DNA of 49,210 nucleotides, taken from Microcoleus sp. LEGE 07076. Lineage in GTDB: Bacteria; Cyanobacteriota; Cyanobacteriia; Cyanobacteriales; Microcoleaceae. Each line of letters opens with the position of its first letter. Within the stretch, counting starts at the first letter, position 1. Where the stretch lies: positions 1-49,210 of the forward strand of contig NZ_JADEWV010000021.1 of assembly GCF_015207455.1 (NCBI RefSeq), written 5' to 3'. Shown here one piece after another: positions 35,863 to 44,331 of this stretch. The notes under the pieces were generated by a model, which saw nothing but the letters and a program-made list of their open reading frames with translations, had not been told where the DNA came from and made no database searches. Position numbers and translations under genes: made by a program.

Positions 35863-36103
35863 GATCAGTCAAGAATCAGAGCAAGAGACTGAGTGGGAGT
35901 TTGCGGAAATCTGGGCTGATACTCTGATATCTCCTCCTTATATCCTGATGTTAGTTAAGGAAAGATCGGGGAATTTTTGCATTCATAATCCGGCACAAAA
36001 CTATAAAGTTATTTTTTCTAGTGACAATTACGAATCTGCTAAAATGTGGCTACTAGAGGATGAATACGAGCGTTTGAATAGTCGCATTTTACAGGAAGTA
36101 TAA
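35825..36103 (+). CDS. small hypothetical protein, possible immunity partner
   Basis: A 92-residue acidic protein (MSYLAQDPAQATKIS...). It starts inside the last 38 bases of the broken gene, in another frame, which suggests translational coupling. The core is alpha/beta (FAEIWADTL, ILMLVKERSGNFCI, KVIFSSDNYESAKMWLLEDEYERL). Size, acidity and position after a toxin-like gene fit an immunity protein; this is inference. Confidence 0.55.
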   Translation: MSYLAQDPAQATKISQESEQETEWEFAEIWADTLISPPYILMLVKERSGNFCIHNPAQNYKVIFSSDNYESAKMWLLEDEYERLNSRILQEV

Positions 36104-36231
36104 AGTAGTGTCGCTAAAATGTTGCTGATTAACTAAAGTGGGACTTACGTCCAAGGGAATATTGAGCAGTAGAGGTGTGAGATTGCAGGGCATTGTGATA
36201 AACTAAGAGTTATAGTCTATATATATTCCCT

Positions 36232-37566
36232 ATGACTAACCAGCGCCTAGCATCCTTCCAAACAGCCTTCCAGAATCTTCAGTTACTTCCTTTAGTCACC
36301 GTAGAGCAACTGAATAAATTTCATGTGGAATATGGCACTGAGATTTTAGAAGAATTGGAGCATTTGGTTGAAGATTGCTCACCAGACAATAACAAAATCA
36401 TTTTTACAGGGCATCGTGGGTCAGGTAAATCGACTTTGCTGGGTCAATTTTGCCGGGACACGCAGGCTCGATACTTTGTAGTATTCTTTTCAATTTCTGA
36501 CATGATTGAAATGTCAGATGTGAATCATATTAACATTTTGTTTGCTATGGCAGTAAAGCTGATGGAAGCAGCAGAAGAACGCCAGATTAAAATCGGTTCT
36601 AAAACAAAAAAAGCTTTTTATCAGTGGTTTAGCAAGCATACTCGAACTGAGGGAAGTTCATTTGAGTCGAGCATTGAGAAAGAAGCGAGTGGAGAAGCTG
36701 GTGTAAATGCTTGGTTTGTGAAATTCTTTGCCAAGTTGAAGGCAACTTTGAAGGCTAACTCTGTGATTCGTGAGGAAATTACCACTGAGTTTTCGAGACG
36801 GATTTCAGACTTGATCGATCGCATCAACGATATCGCTAGTGCGATTGAAGCGGCGTGCGGACAAGAAGTTCTGGTTGTGATTGATGACCTTGATAAACTC
36901 GATCTAGAAATTGTAGATAAAGTTTATCGAAATAATATCAGTGCGTTGTTTCAGCCTCAATTTCGGATTATTTATACAATTCCAATGGCGGCGACACGAG
37001 ATATGTCGTTGCGAGGAATTATTCAGAATGCTACGAATAATAAGATTCAATCGATGTGGGCGACAAAGTTGTTTCCGCGTGGACAAGATAGAGTTCCCAA
37101 TGCCTCTCCTGTCGCAGAAGCTGTCACATTATTTGAGAAAATTCTTTACAAGCGAATCCCCAAGGAGTTGATTGCACCGGAAGCAACTCAGATGATGATC
37201 GTTAAAAGTGGTGGTGCATTGCGAGAATTTATTCGTTTGGCTAGTCTGTGTTGTGGGTTATGTTTGAAGCAGTTACGTCGCACACCAGACAACCAAGATT
37301 TGAAAATTACGTCTGAGATTTTGCAAAATGCGATTAAAGACTATCGGATTAATTTAACAGAACCTCTTGGACAAAACCGCTATCAAATTCTAGTAGATGT
37401 ATACCAAAATTATTTACCCCTAGATGGAATGGATCAGGATTTCTTGGATTTATTGCACACGCTTTACATCCTAGAATATCGCAATGACGATTTGTGGTTT
37501 GGAGTTCATCCAGTGGTTCAGGAAATATTGCAGCGGCGTGGCTTAATTGGAGCGGGGACTAATTAA
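36232..37566 (+). CDS. AAA/STAND-like P-loop ATPase, first gene of a two-gene system
   Basis: A 444-residue P-loop NTPase. A helical N-terminus (to about 50) leads into Walker A TGHRGSGKST (59-68). A helical insert with Lys/Glu (about 105-200) and Walker B VLVVIDDLDKLD (213-224) follow. A sensor-like region (IIYTIPMAATRD) comes next, then an AAA-lid/winged-helix C-terminus ending GVHPVVQEILQRRGL. The pattern resembles KAP/AAA_16-type signalling ATPases. Its stop codon directly abuts the ATG of the next gene (0 bp), so they form one unit. The exact family is not recognised. A role as the power-stroke partner of the downstream iSTAND-TPR protein is inferred. Confidence 0.85.
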   Translation: MTNQRLASFQTAFQNLQLLPLVTVEQLNKFHVEYGTEILEELEHLVEDCSPDNNKIIFTGHRGSGKSTLLGQFCRDTQARYFVVFFSISDMIEMSDVNHINILFAMAVKLMEAAEERQIKIGSKTKKAFYQWFSKHTRTEGSSFESSIEKEASGEAGVNAWFVKFFAKLKATLKANSVIREEITTEFSRRISDLIDRINDIASAIEAACGQEVLVVIDDLDKLDLEIVDKVYRNNISALFQPQFRIIYTIPMAATRDMSLRGIIQNATNNKIQSMWATKLFPRGQDRVPNASPVAEAVTLFEKILYKRIPKELIAPEATQMMIVKSGGALREFIRLASLCCGLCLKQLRRTPDNQDLKITSEILQNAIKDYRINLTEPLGQNRYQILVDVYQNYLPLDGMDQDFLDLLHTLYILEYRNDDLWFGVHPVVQEILQRRGLIGAGTN

Positions 37567-39654
37567 ATGCTTGACAGTGAGATCGTGGACGAGCAATCAA
37601 TCAATGAGGATAGTTACGATGGACTTGTCTCTTTAATTGAAGCAAGTAAAGGTATATTGTCATTGTTGATTGCCTCCTGTCAACCTGGAGATTTTCAAAC
37701 TCAGATGATTAATCGTTACGAAGCCGAACTTGCTCCCAAGATTCGTTGTTATCGTGTGGTGTTGAATCAAAAAGAACCGAGTTTAAGAGCTGCGTTGGAG
37801 CAACTGGTTCAGGATTGCCCAGAGTTAAAAGAAACCCACGCATCAGCCGTAATTACTGTAACTGGAACTGAGGCTTTGATGGAGTTTGTGTCACAATCTG
37901 ACTCTAATCATCGGTCGGAGTTAAACCGTTTTTTCGGCTATTTGCAATGGACGCGGGAGGGGTTGCGAGAGTTTCCTTATCCGATCGTACTTTGGGTAAC
38001 ACCAAATATTCTGAGTCGCTTGAGTCTGGAAGCGCCTGATTTTTGGAGTTGGCGGAGTGGCGTATTTCGATTTGTAGCACCGGCGGTGGAAGCAACGGGT
38101 GTGGTTAACCAGACTGGGGAAATTTCTCTGCTGATTGAGTCTGAGAGAAGAGAGACTTTACCGCTAGAGGAATTGTTAGATCAGGTAGAAAGTCTGGAAC
38201 AACAAGCTATGGAAACTCCTGCATTAGCAACGCTATACAATCGAGTTGCTAATGCTTATGCAAACCGGGTAAAGACGGGCCAAGCACAGGATGATACACA
38301 GGAGATCGATCGGGCAATTCATTTATTTGAGAAGTCACTTGCTTTACAAAGAAAATTGAACTTACCCACGGCGGAATCTGACACTTTGTTACAGTTAGGT
38401 GATATTTACCGTGACTTAGGATTGTGGGAACAGGTATTCCCTCTATATGAGCAGTCTTTAGAAATTGCTAGGAGTTTGAAAGATAGCCTACGAGAGGCGG
38501 CTGCTTTGGGGCGACTGGGGAATCTTTACCAACAATTAGGGCAATTCTTGGATACAAAGGATGAGAGAGATAGCGATAAATCTGAAGAGGAAAATCCGCT
38601 AGAATATGTAGAGTTTATCAAAGAATTATTACTAGCAGAAGCAGAAAGCAATAGTGATATTACTGTAGTTTACCCTATTCTCGCTCAACGGCAACATCTC
38701 CTCAATCCCCGTTTCTCTGAAAGTTTACAGAAACTTGCAGAGGATTTAATTGCTCACCAAAATTCAGAAACAATTGAGTTAATTTTCAGCCTTATTGAAA
38801 ATTTAAGTATGAATATTAGTAACTTTTCGCTGGGAAGTAGAGCAAATAATCTGGAAGTTGCCATTACTGGTTATCAAATAGTTTTAAGTAATCGGGAACC
38901 CGGAAGCGAACAGTTTGCTCGAACCCAAAATAATCTGGCAATTGCCTACAGTAACAGAATCATCAGTTCGCGGGCGGATAATCTGGAGAAGGCGATCGCA
39001 TATTACACCGCCGCCCTCGAAGTTTACACCCTTGAAGCTTTTCCCAAACAATGGGCAATGACGCAAAATAATCTGGGATTAGCCTACAGAAACAGAATCA
39101 GGGGAGACAAAGCAGAAAATATCGAACTGGCGATCGCATCTTACGCTGCTGCATTATCCGTCTACAGCCACGAGGCTTTTCCCGAATATTGGGCAATGAC
39201 GCTAGATAATCTGGCAATTGCGTACAGAAACAGAATCAGGGGAGACAAAGCAGAGAATATCGAACTGACGATCGCATCTTACACTGCTGCATTATCCGTC
39301 TACACCCGCGAGGCCTTTCCCCAAGATTGGGCGATGACGCAAAATAATCTGGCAACTATGTACAGAAACAGAATCAGGGGAGATAAAGCAGAGAATATCG
39401 AACTGGCGATCGCATCATACACTGCTGCATTAACCGTCCTCACCCGCGAAGCCTTTCCCGAATATTGGGCAACGACACAAAATAATCTGGGATTAGCCTA
39501 CAGTAACAGAATCATGGGAGAGAAAGCTGAGAATATCGAACTGGCAAAAAAGTGTTATGAAAATGCTTTAACAATTAGAACTCGTGAGGCTTTCCCGCAA
39601 AAGCATACAGAAACTTTGTTTAATTTAGGTAATCTTGATCGAAGCAATCGGTAA
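37567..39654 (+). CDS. iSTAND-like N-domain protein with tandem TPR-type repeats
   Basis: A 695-residue protein. Residues about 17-175 resemble the inactive-STAND (iSTAND) domain of cyanobacterial conflict proteins: ASKGILSLLIASC, RYEAELAPKIRCYRVVLNQKEPSLRAALEQL, FFGYLQWTREGL, FPYPIVLWVT and FWSWRSGVFRF, with no Walker A. Residues 225-330 are ordinary TPRs. A module at about 400-440 (FSLIENLSMNISNFSLGSRANNLEVAITGYQIV) precedes five 46-residue TPR-like repeats (about 450-690) of the form WAMTQNNLGLAYRNRIRGDKAENIELAIASY. The same module and repeats occur in the TPR-CHAT protein at 22186. The repeats here are almost identical to each other, so they are recently amplified. Confidence 0.85.
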   Translation: MLDSEIVDEQSINEDSYDGLVSLIEASKGILSLLIASCQPGDFQTQMINRYEAELAPKIRCYRVVLNQKEPSLRAALEQLVQDCPELKETHASAVITVTGTEALMEFVSQSDSNHRSELNRFFGYLQWTREGLREFPYPIVLWVTPNILSRLSLEAPDFWSWRSGVFRFVAPAVEATGVVNQTGEISLLIESERRETLPLEELLDQVESLEQQAMETPALATLYNRVANAYANRVKTGQAQDDTQEIDRAIHLFEKSLALQRKLNLPTAESDTLLQLGDIYRDLGLWEQVFPLYEQSLEIARSLKDSLREAAALGRLGNLYQQLGQFLDTKDERDSDKSEEENPLEYVEFIKELLLAEAESNSDITVVYPILAQRQHLLNPRFSESLQKLAEDLIAHQNSETIELIFSLIENLSMNISNFSLGSRANNLEVAITGYQIVLSNREPGSEQFARTQNNLAIAYSNRIISSRADNLEKAIAYYTAALEVYTLEAFPKQWAMTQNNLGLAYRNRIRGDKAENIELAIASYAAALSVYSHEAFPEYWAMTLDNLAIAYRNRIRGDKAENIELTIASYTAALSVYTREAFPQDWAMTQNNLATMYRNRIRGDKAENIELAIASYTAALTVLTREAFPEYWATTQNNLGLAYSNRIMGEKAENIELAKKCYENALTIRTREAFPQKHTETLFNLGNLDRSNR
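39052..39610 (+). repeat. 138-bp coding repeats (TPR units)
   Basis: Four consecutive 46-codon units with near-identical DNA (CAGAATCAGGGGAGA(C/T)AAAG and AGAATATCGAACTG recur every 138 bases). They form the C-terminal TPR array of the iSTAND-TPR gene. Confidence 0.85.
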
Positions 39655-39672
39655 GGGCAATTAGCTTCGGAT

Positions 39673-40206
39673 TCACCCGATCGCACTTTCACTCAACAAC
39701 GCTTCAATCTGCGGATTTGCCCACTCTCCTGCAATTTTTTCCTCATATTGCTGCCATTTACCCCTAGGAAAACTCCCAACAGCAAAATCAAAAAATCCAT
39801 GTTCCATAGAGAATATGCCACCGCGTTCATACATTATGATTAGAGGTTCGTAGGGTTCAGGTAAAGTAAATTTACTAACTTTAGGTAAATTTTTTACCCG
39901 CTCCCAATGGAGGAACCACTCGCAGGTTTTCTCAATCACACCCGCCACATAAAACGGTGTCTCTGTGAAATGAGTCTTAAGCAGTTTAACCTTAGTATCA
40001 TCGGCACATTCTAAAGGGCAGATATGAGCAGCCACATCAAAAAACGGCCATTCATCTGTAGAATCTAAAGCTTTTGCCCACAGCGCGGCACGTCTCAAGT
40101 ATTCTCGCAAAAGGGCAATATGAGAGTTAACGCGACTATCGTCAGGCTCCCATTTAATTGCTAAAATTCGCTCTAGTGCAGTATCAGTAATTGTTTTTGC
40201 AGTCAT
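39673..40206 (-). CDS. hypothetical protein, immunity-like, with transplanted C-terminus
   Basis: A 177-residue acidic soluble protein of unknown family (WEPDDSRVNSHIALLREYLRRAALWAKALDS, HWERVKNLPKVSKFTLPEPYEPLIIMYERGG). It overlaps the upstream gene by ATGA (40203-40206), the usual arrangement of a toxin/immunity pair. Its last residues, EWANPQIEALLSES, match the chelatase at 41105 (EWANPQIEALLSEM). DNA similarity spans about 75 bases (39666-39738 versus 41245-41317) and continues past this gene's stop codon, so the C-terminus was probably copied from the chelatase gene. Confidence 0.65.
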   Translation of the reverse strand: MTAKTITDTALERILAIKWEPDDSRVNSHIALLREYLRRAALWAKALDSTDEWPFFDVAAHICPLECADDTKVKLLKTHFTETPFYVAGVIEKTCEWFLHWERVKNLPKVSKFTLPEPYEPLIIMYERGGIFSMEHGFFDFAVGSFPRGKWQQYEEKIAGEWANPQIEALLSESAIG

Positions 40207-40772
40207 ATTTTTTCTCTAATAGCTTCAAGCAACTCATCAAGATTTGAGAGGTTGTCAGCAAGCATCAGTCCTTCCGCTGACTTACCTATTATATTAACCC
40301 AGTGGGAAAATGGGTTGGGCCTCCCAATATTGGGAGCGATATCGTGTGCTCCGAAATTCTCCGGGGTTGGCCAGTTACCAAAACCATACATGGGATGCTC
40401 TATCCAAGCTTCAGGCGATCGATAAGGAAGTCCATCGGCCATTAATGCTTGCTCTATGTACTCGTGGGCTATCAACCGCTTAAACTTGATAATTTCTCTC
40501 GGTTGTAGCTCACCATTTTTTGCACTTATCCATAAGTCACCAATCTCACCATCAGGTGTAAAATTACCTCTGACACGGCTAATAGTATTTGTCTCATCAT
40601 TTGGAATATCAAGCTCGTGTTCCTTGATAAATATGTGTTCTTTTACTTGGCGGATAATTTGTTCAGAAATCTCTAGATAATTAGCAATTTTATACACATC
40701 ATCCGTCATGGCGATAATTTCTGCATATTGACGGATTTCTTTCTGATTAGCATCCCCAAAATACTGTGGCAC
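40203..40772 (-). CDS. hypothetical protein, toxin-module-like
   Basis: A 189-residue protein of unidentified family. Its layout (a helix VYKIANYLEISEQIIRQVKEHIFIKEHEL, then GEIGDLWISAKNGELQPREIIKFKRLIAHEYIEQALM with an HEYIE motif, then a Trp/Pro/Gly/His-rich segment) is like C-terminal toxin domains of bacterial polymorphic toxins. No export or delivery domain is attached. Toxin assignment is from general resemblance and gene order only. Confidence 0.6.
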   Translation of the reverse strand: MPQYFGDANQKEIRQYAEIIAMTDDVYKIANYLEISEQIIRQVKEHIFIKEHELDIPNDETNTISRVRGNFTPDGEIGDLWISAKNGELQPREIIKFKRLIAHEYIEQALMADGLPYRSPEAWIEHPMYGFGNWPTPENFGAHDIAPNIGRPNPFSHWVNIIGKSAEGLMLADNLSNLDELLEAIREKI

Positions 40773-40948
40773 GATCCAATACCATTCTCATTTTATTCTT
40801 TAACAACTTTGATTTTTGAAGATATCTGATGGCGACGCACTTTACACCATTGATCAAAAAGCCGATCGCCCTTTCCCTAAAAATACCAAAGGACGATCGA
40901 CCTTTCACCTAAATTAATCTCGACTTATACCAAGTCCTGGTTAAATTT

Positions 40949-41096
40949 CTTAGTCCGCGCACCATCCGGACTTCGTTCGTGTAGACGCGGTTTCAACCGC
41001 CGAGTCAGAAAGTATTACCCACTCCGACAAAGAAACCGGGTTTTTGCTTAATCTGTCGTCTTCAACGCAGTATTATCGCAAAAACCCGGTTTCTCA
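40949..41096. repeat. dispersed repeats between the toxin-like gene and the chelatase
   Basis: A half-copy of the rbsK-end repeat (CTTAGTCCGCGC...GACTTCGTTCGTGTAGACGC...GGTTTCAACCGCCGAG, 40949-41004) is followed by the AGAAACCGGGTTTTTG / AAAACCCGGTTTCTC inverted pair (41030-41096). No gene is seen from 40773 to 41104. Confidence 0.7.
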
Positions 41097-41104
41097 GATC
41101 CTAA

Positions 41105-42328
41105 TTAATGATTGTGTCCGTGCCCACCATGAGAATGCCCGTGATCTCCATGAGAATGCCCATGATCGCCGTGAGAATGACCATGATCGCCATGATTATG
41201 CCCATGATCGCCATGAGAATGTACGTGATCGCGAACAACCAAATTCGGATTCACCGCCACAGCCATCTCACTCAACAACGCTTCAATTTGAGGATTAGCC
41301 CACTCAGCCGCCATTTTCAGAAACTCAGGATGGTCATTTACGCAAGGCAATTTGCGGTAAGTAACTCCTTGACGTTGCTTCTGCAAACCCTCAATAATGT
41401 GGTCTACATCTAACAAAGTTTCGTGGTTTTCTGTCGCAAATCCGATCGGCATAAACACGATCGCAGTTGCACCCAAATCAATCAAATTCTTCGCAGCCAA
41501 CGTCGCATCCGGCTGAGTCCATTCAATCAGCGGTGTATCGTGGTTCAGCCAGCCCACCGAAATCAAAGGATAGCGATACATCAAACGTTCCCGCACGCGA
41601 TCGTACAAAGCTTGACTTTCCACAATACCCGAAGTAAAGCCCTTCGCCTTGTGCGGACAACCGTGATTCATCAGCACAATCCCAATCTGAGAAGGCAAAT
41701 GCGCTACAGCTAAATCGTTCTTAATTTCCGCTTCAACCAAATCTGCCATTAGTTGAATGTAAGCCGGTTCATCGTAAAAAGAAGGAATGTAACGCTGTCC
41801 TGTTACCCAATGTTCTTTACCATCAAAGGTTTGTGCTAAAGCATTGTTCACCTGTTCCACAGCAATCCCGCTAGTGAAAACAGAATCAACAACCAACAGC
41901 GGATAAATCAGAATTTTATCAAATCCTTCAGCTTTAATTTGCGGGATTACTTGTTCCGGCAAAAACGGCGCGCAAAAGTTAAAAGCTTTGAACACTTTTA
42001 CTTTGTCGCCCCATTTTTCCTGCAAATTTTGTTCAATCCCCGCCCGTTGCTGTTCAAAAATTGCATTGTGTGGCGACACGAATTGACCGTGTTGGTGACT
42101 CCACTCGTGCAAGTCAAAAATTGCCAAAATCTTCGCCAGCGGCGGATAAATCCAAGTTGGTACCGGCGCAAACTTTGCCGTCAGCAAGTTTAAAGCTTGT
42201 TCGTTGTAGTTGGCAAAATCGTCGTAGCTTTCGACTTCGCCGTAACCCATCAGCAAGACAGCAACCCGGTCATTACTTGCGGGTGCAGCAGATGTTTTGA
42301 ATTCGATTTTTTCTGGAGAAGCAACCAC
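41105..42328 (-). CDS. ferrochelatase-family protein with His-rich metal-binding tail
   Basis: A 407-residue protein. The core (about 20-365) resembles ferrochelatase/CbiX-type tetrapyrrole metal chelatases: RVAVLLMGYGEVESYDDFANYNEQ, ILIYPLLVVDSVFTSGI, VLMNHGCPHKAKGFTSGI and GATAIVFMPIGFATENHETLLDVD. The C-terminus (about 372-407) is a tandem His/Gly/Asp tail (HGDHGHSHGDHGHNH units), likely to bind divalent metal. Such tails are known in cobalt and nickel chelatases and chaperones. Metal and product are not determined; it could act in haem, sirohaem or cobalamin metabolism. Confidence 0.85.
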   Translation of the reverse strand: MVASPEKIEFKTSAAPASNDRVAVLLMGYGEVESYDDFANYNEQALNLLTAKFAPVPTWIYPPLAKILAIFDLHEWSHQHGQFVSPHNAIFEQQRAGIEQNLQEKWGDKVKVFKAFNFCAPFLPEQVIPQIKAEGFDKILIYPLLVVDSVFTSGIAVEQVNNALAQTFDGKEHWVTGQRYIPSFYDEPAYIQLMADLVEAEIKNDLAVAHLPSQIGIVLMNHGCPHKAKGFTSGIVESQALYDRVRERLMYRYPLISVGWLNHDTPLIEWTQPDATLAAKNLIDLGATAIVFMPIGFATENHETLLDVDHIIEGLQKQRQGVTYRKLPCVNDHPEFLKMAAEWANPQIEALLSEMAVAVNPNLVVRDHVHSHGDHGHNHGDHGHSHGDHGHSHGDHGHSHGGHGHNH

Positions 42329-42389
42329 TTTGTATTCCTCAATTTGAATTTTTTTGAGAGTCGCAGCAAAGATGAACCAGAATTGCGAA

Positions 42390-42500
42390 AAAACCTGGTT
42401 TCTAGGCTGCCAGGAGACCCCTTTCGCATCCCCCTGATTGTTGGGGGACTTTGAGTAGACTCCTGTCTCCCCTTTTCTTAAGGGGGGCTAGGGGGCTCTG
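42390..42500. repeat. dispersed hairpin repeats upstream of the chelatase
   Basis: AAAACCTGGTTTCTAGG (about 42389-42405) and then a block CCCCCTGATTGTTGGGGGAC...CTTAAGGGGGGCTAGGGGG (42430-42495). The second block matches 2829-2905 near lpdA. Confidence 0.65.
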
Positions 42501-42614
42501 GCCTTAATAGTCAAACAGGCGTCTGTAATTGGGTTTGACCTTAAGTTAACACCTATGGGGCTGGGGGGGATGTGAATCTGATAGGAAAGACAACAGCATA
42601 CGCATCAGAGTTGC

Positions 42615-42765
42615 GAACAGAGGTTAAGTTTTATGTTTTCTTAAGACTTCTTCCCCTTGCCTCTGCTGTAAGTGCCTCAGAGTATTTCCAGGGCTTTTCT
42701 CTGGGGGATACTCTTCAAACTAGACTCTGTTATTAGTTTAACATCCTATCCCCCTGGATAGCATA
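42615..42765 (+). ncRNA. candidate structured RNA / 5' leader
   Basis: Upstream of 42832 are three stable stem-loops in a row. The first is CAGAGG(TTAAG)...(CTTAA)...CCTCTG (42618-42665). The second is AGAGTATttCCAG...CTGGgggATACTCT (42679-42714). The third is CTATCC/GGATAG (about 42748-42763). Nothing else occupies the gap. It could be a leader, attenuator or small RNA; I cannot assign a family. Confidence 0.3.
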
Positions 42766-42831
42766 TAATTAGTTAGGCTGTACAATTAAGTAAAGTTATG
42801 TTAAGGTGATAATTAATTTTAGTGAAGCAAG

Positions 42832-43416
42832 ATGAGACTGGTAATTTGTCCGGGAGTTCACGACCCAAAACTAACCGATCGCTTCCTAGCCGGACTTTCG
42901 GAGGTGTGGGAACCAGAAAATCCTCGGCATAATACCCAAACATCTTACCCTGTTAAGATTTTTCCGGCTCATAAACACCCGCCTTTTTCAGCGCTTGACA
43001 TATTTCAGTTTTTATGCAGTCAAGAGTTGACCGGAGAAAGTTTAGTATTTGTGAGCTTTTCGGCAGGAGTAGCCGGAGCGATCGGGGCGGCTCTTCTGTG
43101 GCAGCAACTAGGAGGCCAAGTCGGGGCATTGGTTGCCCTAGACGGTTGGGGAGTACCCCTGGGGGGCAATTTTCCCATCCACAGGCTCAGCCACGATCGC
43201 TATACACACTGGAGTTCGGCCATTCTCGGCAGCGGTGGAGACAGCTTTTATGCCGATCGCCCCGTTGCACATTTAGATTTGTGGCGAGCTCCCCAAACCG
43301 CAAAAGGCTGGCACCTCAGCCAAAACAGCGCCGGTATTGAAACGGCAAAACCCACAACCGCAGCCAAATTTTTAGTCCACCTATTGCAACAGTACGGAGT
43401 CCAATCAGTTGTTTAA
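42832..43416 (+). CDS. conserved cyanobacterial protein, alpha/beta-hydrolase-like
   Basis: A 194-residue protein. VICPGVHDP at the start and VFVSFSAGVAGAIGAAL (a G-x-S-x-G-like nucleophile elbow, SFSAG) suggest an alpha/beta-hydrolase-like fold. No further catalytic residues can be fixed. It overlaps the DUF3120 gene by 8 bases, so they form an operon. Confidence 0.7.
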   Translation: MRLVICPGVHDPKLTDRFLAGLSEVWEPENPRHNTQTSYPVKIFPAHKHPPFSALDIFQFLCSQELTGESLVFVSFSAGVAGAIGAALLWQQLGGQVGALVALDGWGVPLGGNFPIHRLSHDRYTHWSSAILGSGGDSFYADRPVAHLDLWRAPQTAKGWHLSQNSAGIETAKPTTAAKFLVHLLQQYGVQSVV

Positions 43417-44137
43417 TTTTGATTTATTAACATCATCGGCGATCGCATCTACTGCCACCGTTTCGGGCCTCGACAATGCTGTCGATTCCGACAAAACCAA
43501 CAGCATCAAACAGTGGCTAATATTTAGCGCTTCAGCATTTTTAGTTTCAATTCCGGTCTTCGTGCAAGCACCGTTAGTTCGCTTGTATCCAACCATCAGC
43601 CTGCTCTCAACAATTCCTTGGTTCGTCCTCAGTTTAATCTTAATTTTCCGCCCAAAAACCCAACTCTGGGGAGATTTATTATTGGGATTTGCTGGATGTT
43701 GGCTGGCAGGTTCGATCTATTGGGGTTGGTTTAGATGGGAACCTATTTTACATCTACCTATAGAAGCAATTGGCTTGCCCTTTGCTATTTGGTGCTTGAA
43801 CAAATCTTGGGGAAAAGTTGGCAGCTATTTTTACTTGGGTTCGCTATTTGGGACTGCGATCACTGATTTATATTTTTATTTGACTGGGTTGATGCCCTAC
43901 TGGCGGCAAGTCATGCACGCGGAACCGGAATTAGCAATGCCGATTTTTCAAAGTGCGATCGGGCAAATCGAAACTTTTTGGGGCATAGGCTGTGCTCTAC
44001 TTTTAATTGCTGTGTTGCTAACAGTCGGTTTGCTGAGTTTGCGCGATCGAGAACTGCACTGGCGCGCGTTTAGCGGAGCCGTGTTAAGCACGCTTTTGGT
44101 AGATGGTTTATTTTGGCTTGCTGCTTCTGCTGCTTAA
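43409..44137 (+). CDS. DUF3120 family membrane protein
   Basis: A 242-residue polytopic membrane protein of the cyanobacterial DUF3120 type. It shows about six transmembrane helices (WLIFSASAFLVSIPVFVQAPLVR, LLSTIPWFVLSLILIF, GDLLLGFAGCWLAGSIYW, and three more to the end). The start is taken as TTG at 43409, overlapping the previous gene's stop; no in-frame ATG precedes the first helix. Function unknown. Confidence 0.8.
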   Translation: MFNFDLLTSSAIASTATVSGLDNAVDSDKTNSIKQWLIFSASAFLVSIPVFVQAPLVRLYPTISLLSTIPWFVLSLILIFRPKTQLWGDLLLGFAGCWLAGSIYWGWFRWEPILHLPIEAIGLPFAIWCLNKSWGKVGSYFYLGSLFGTAITDLYFYLTGLMPYWRQVMHAEPELAMPIFQSAIGQIETFWGIGCALLLIAVLLTVGLLSLRDRELHWRAFSGAVLSTLLVDGLFWLAASAA

Positions 44138-44331
44138 GATTTATGATTAGTTTTTATGTTGGTGATTTTTGACCGCAGATGTGGACGGATTGACGCGGGT
44201 TAACGCAGATTTTTGGGATGGCTGTAGTCTTGAGATTCCTGACTTTTTTAAGAAGTCGGGAATTTGGGTATTTAGTGAACAATTATGAGTTAAAATCTAA
44301 AATCTAAAATCTCAGAATCTAAATCAATATT

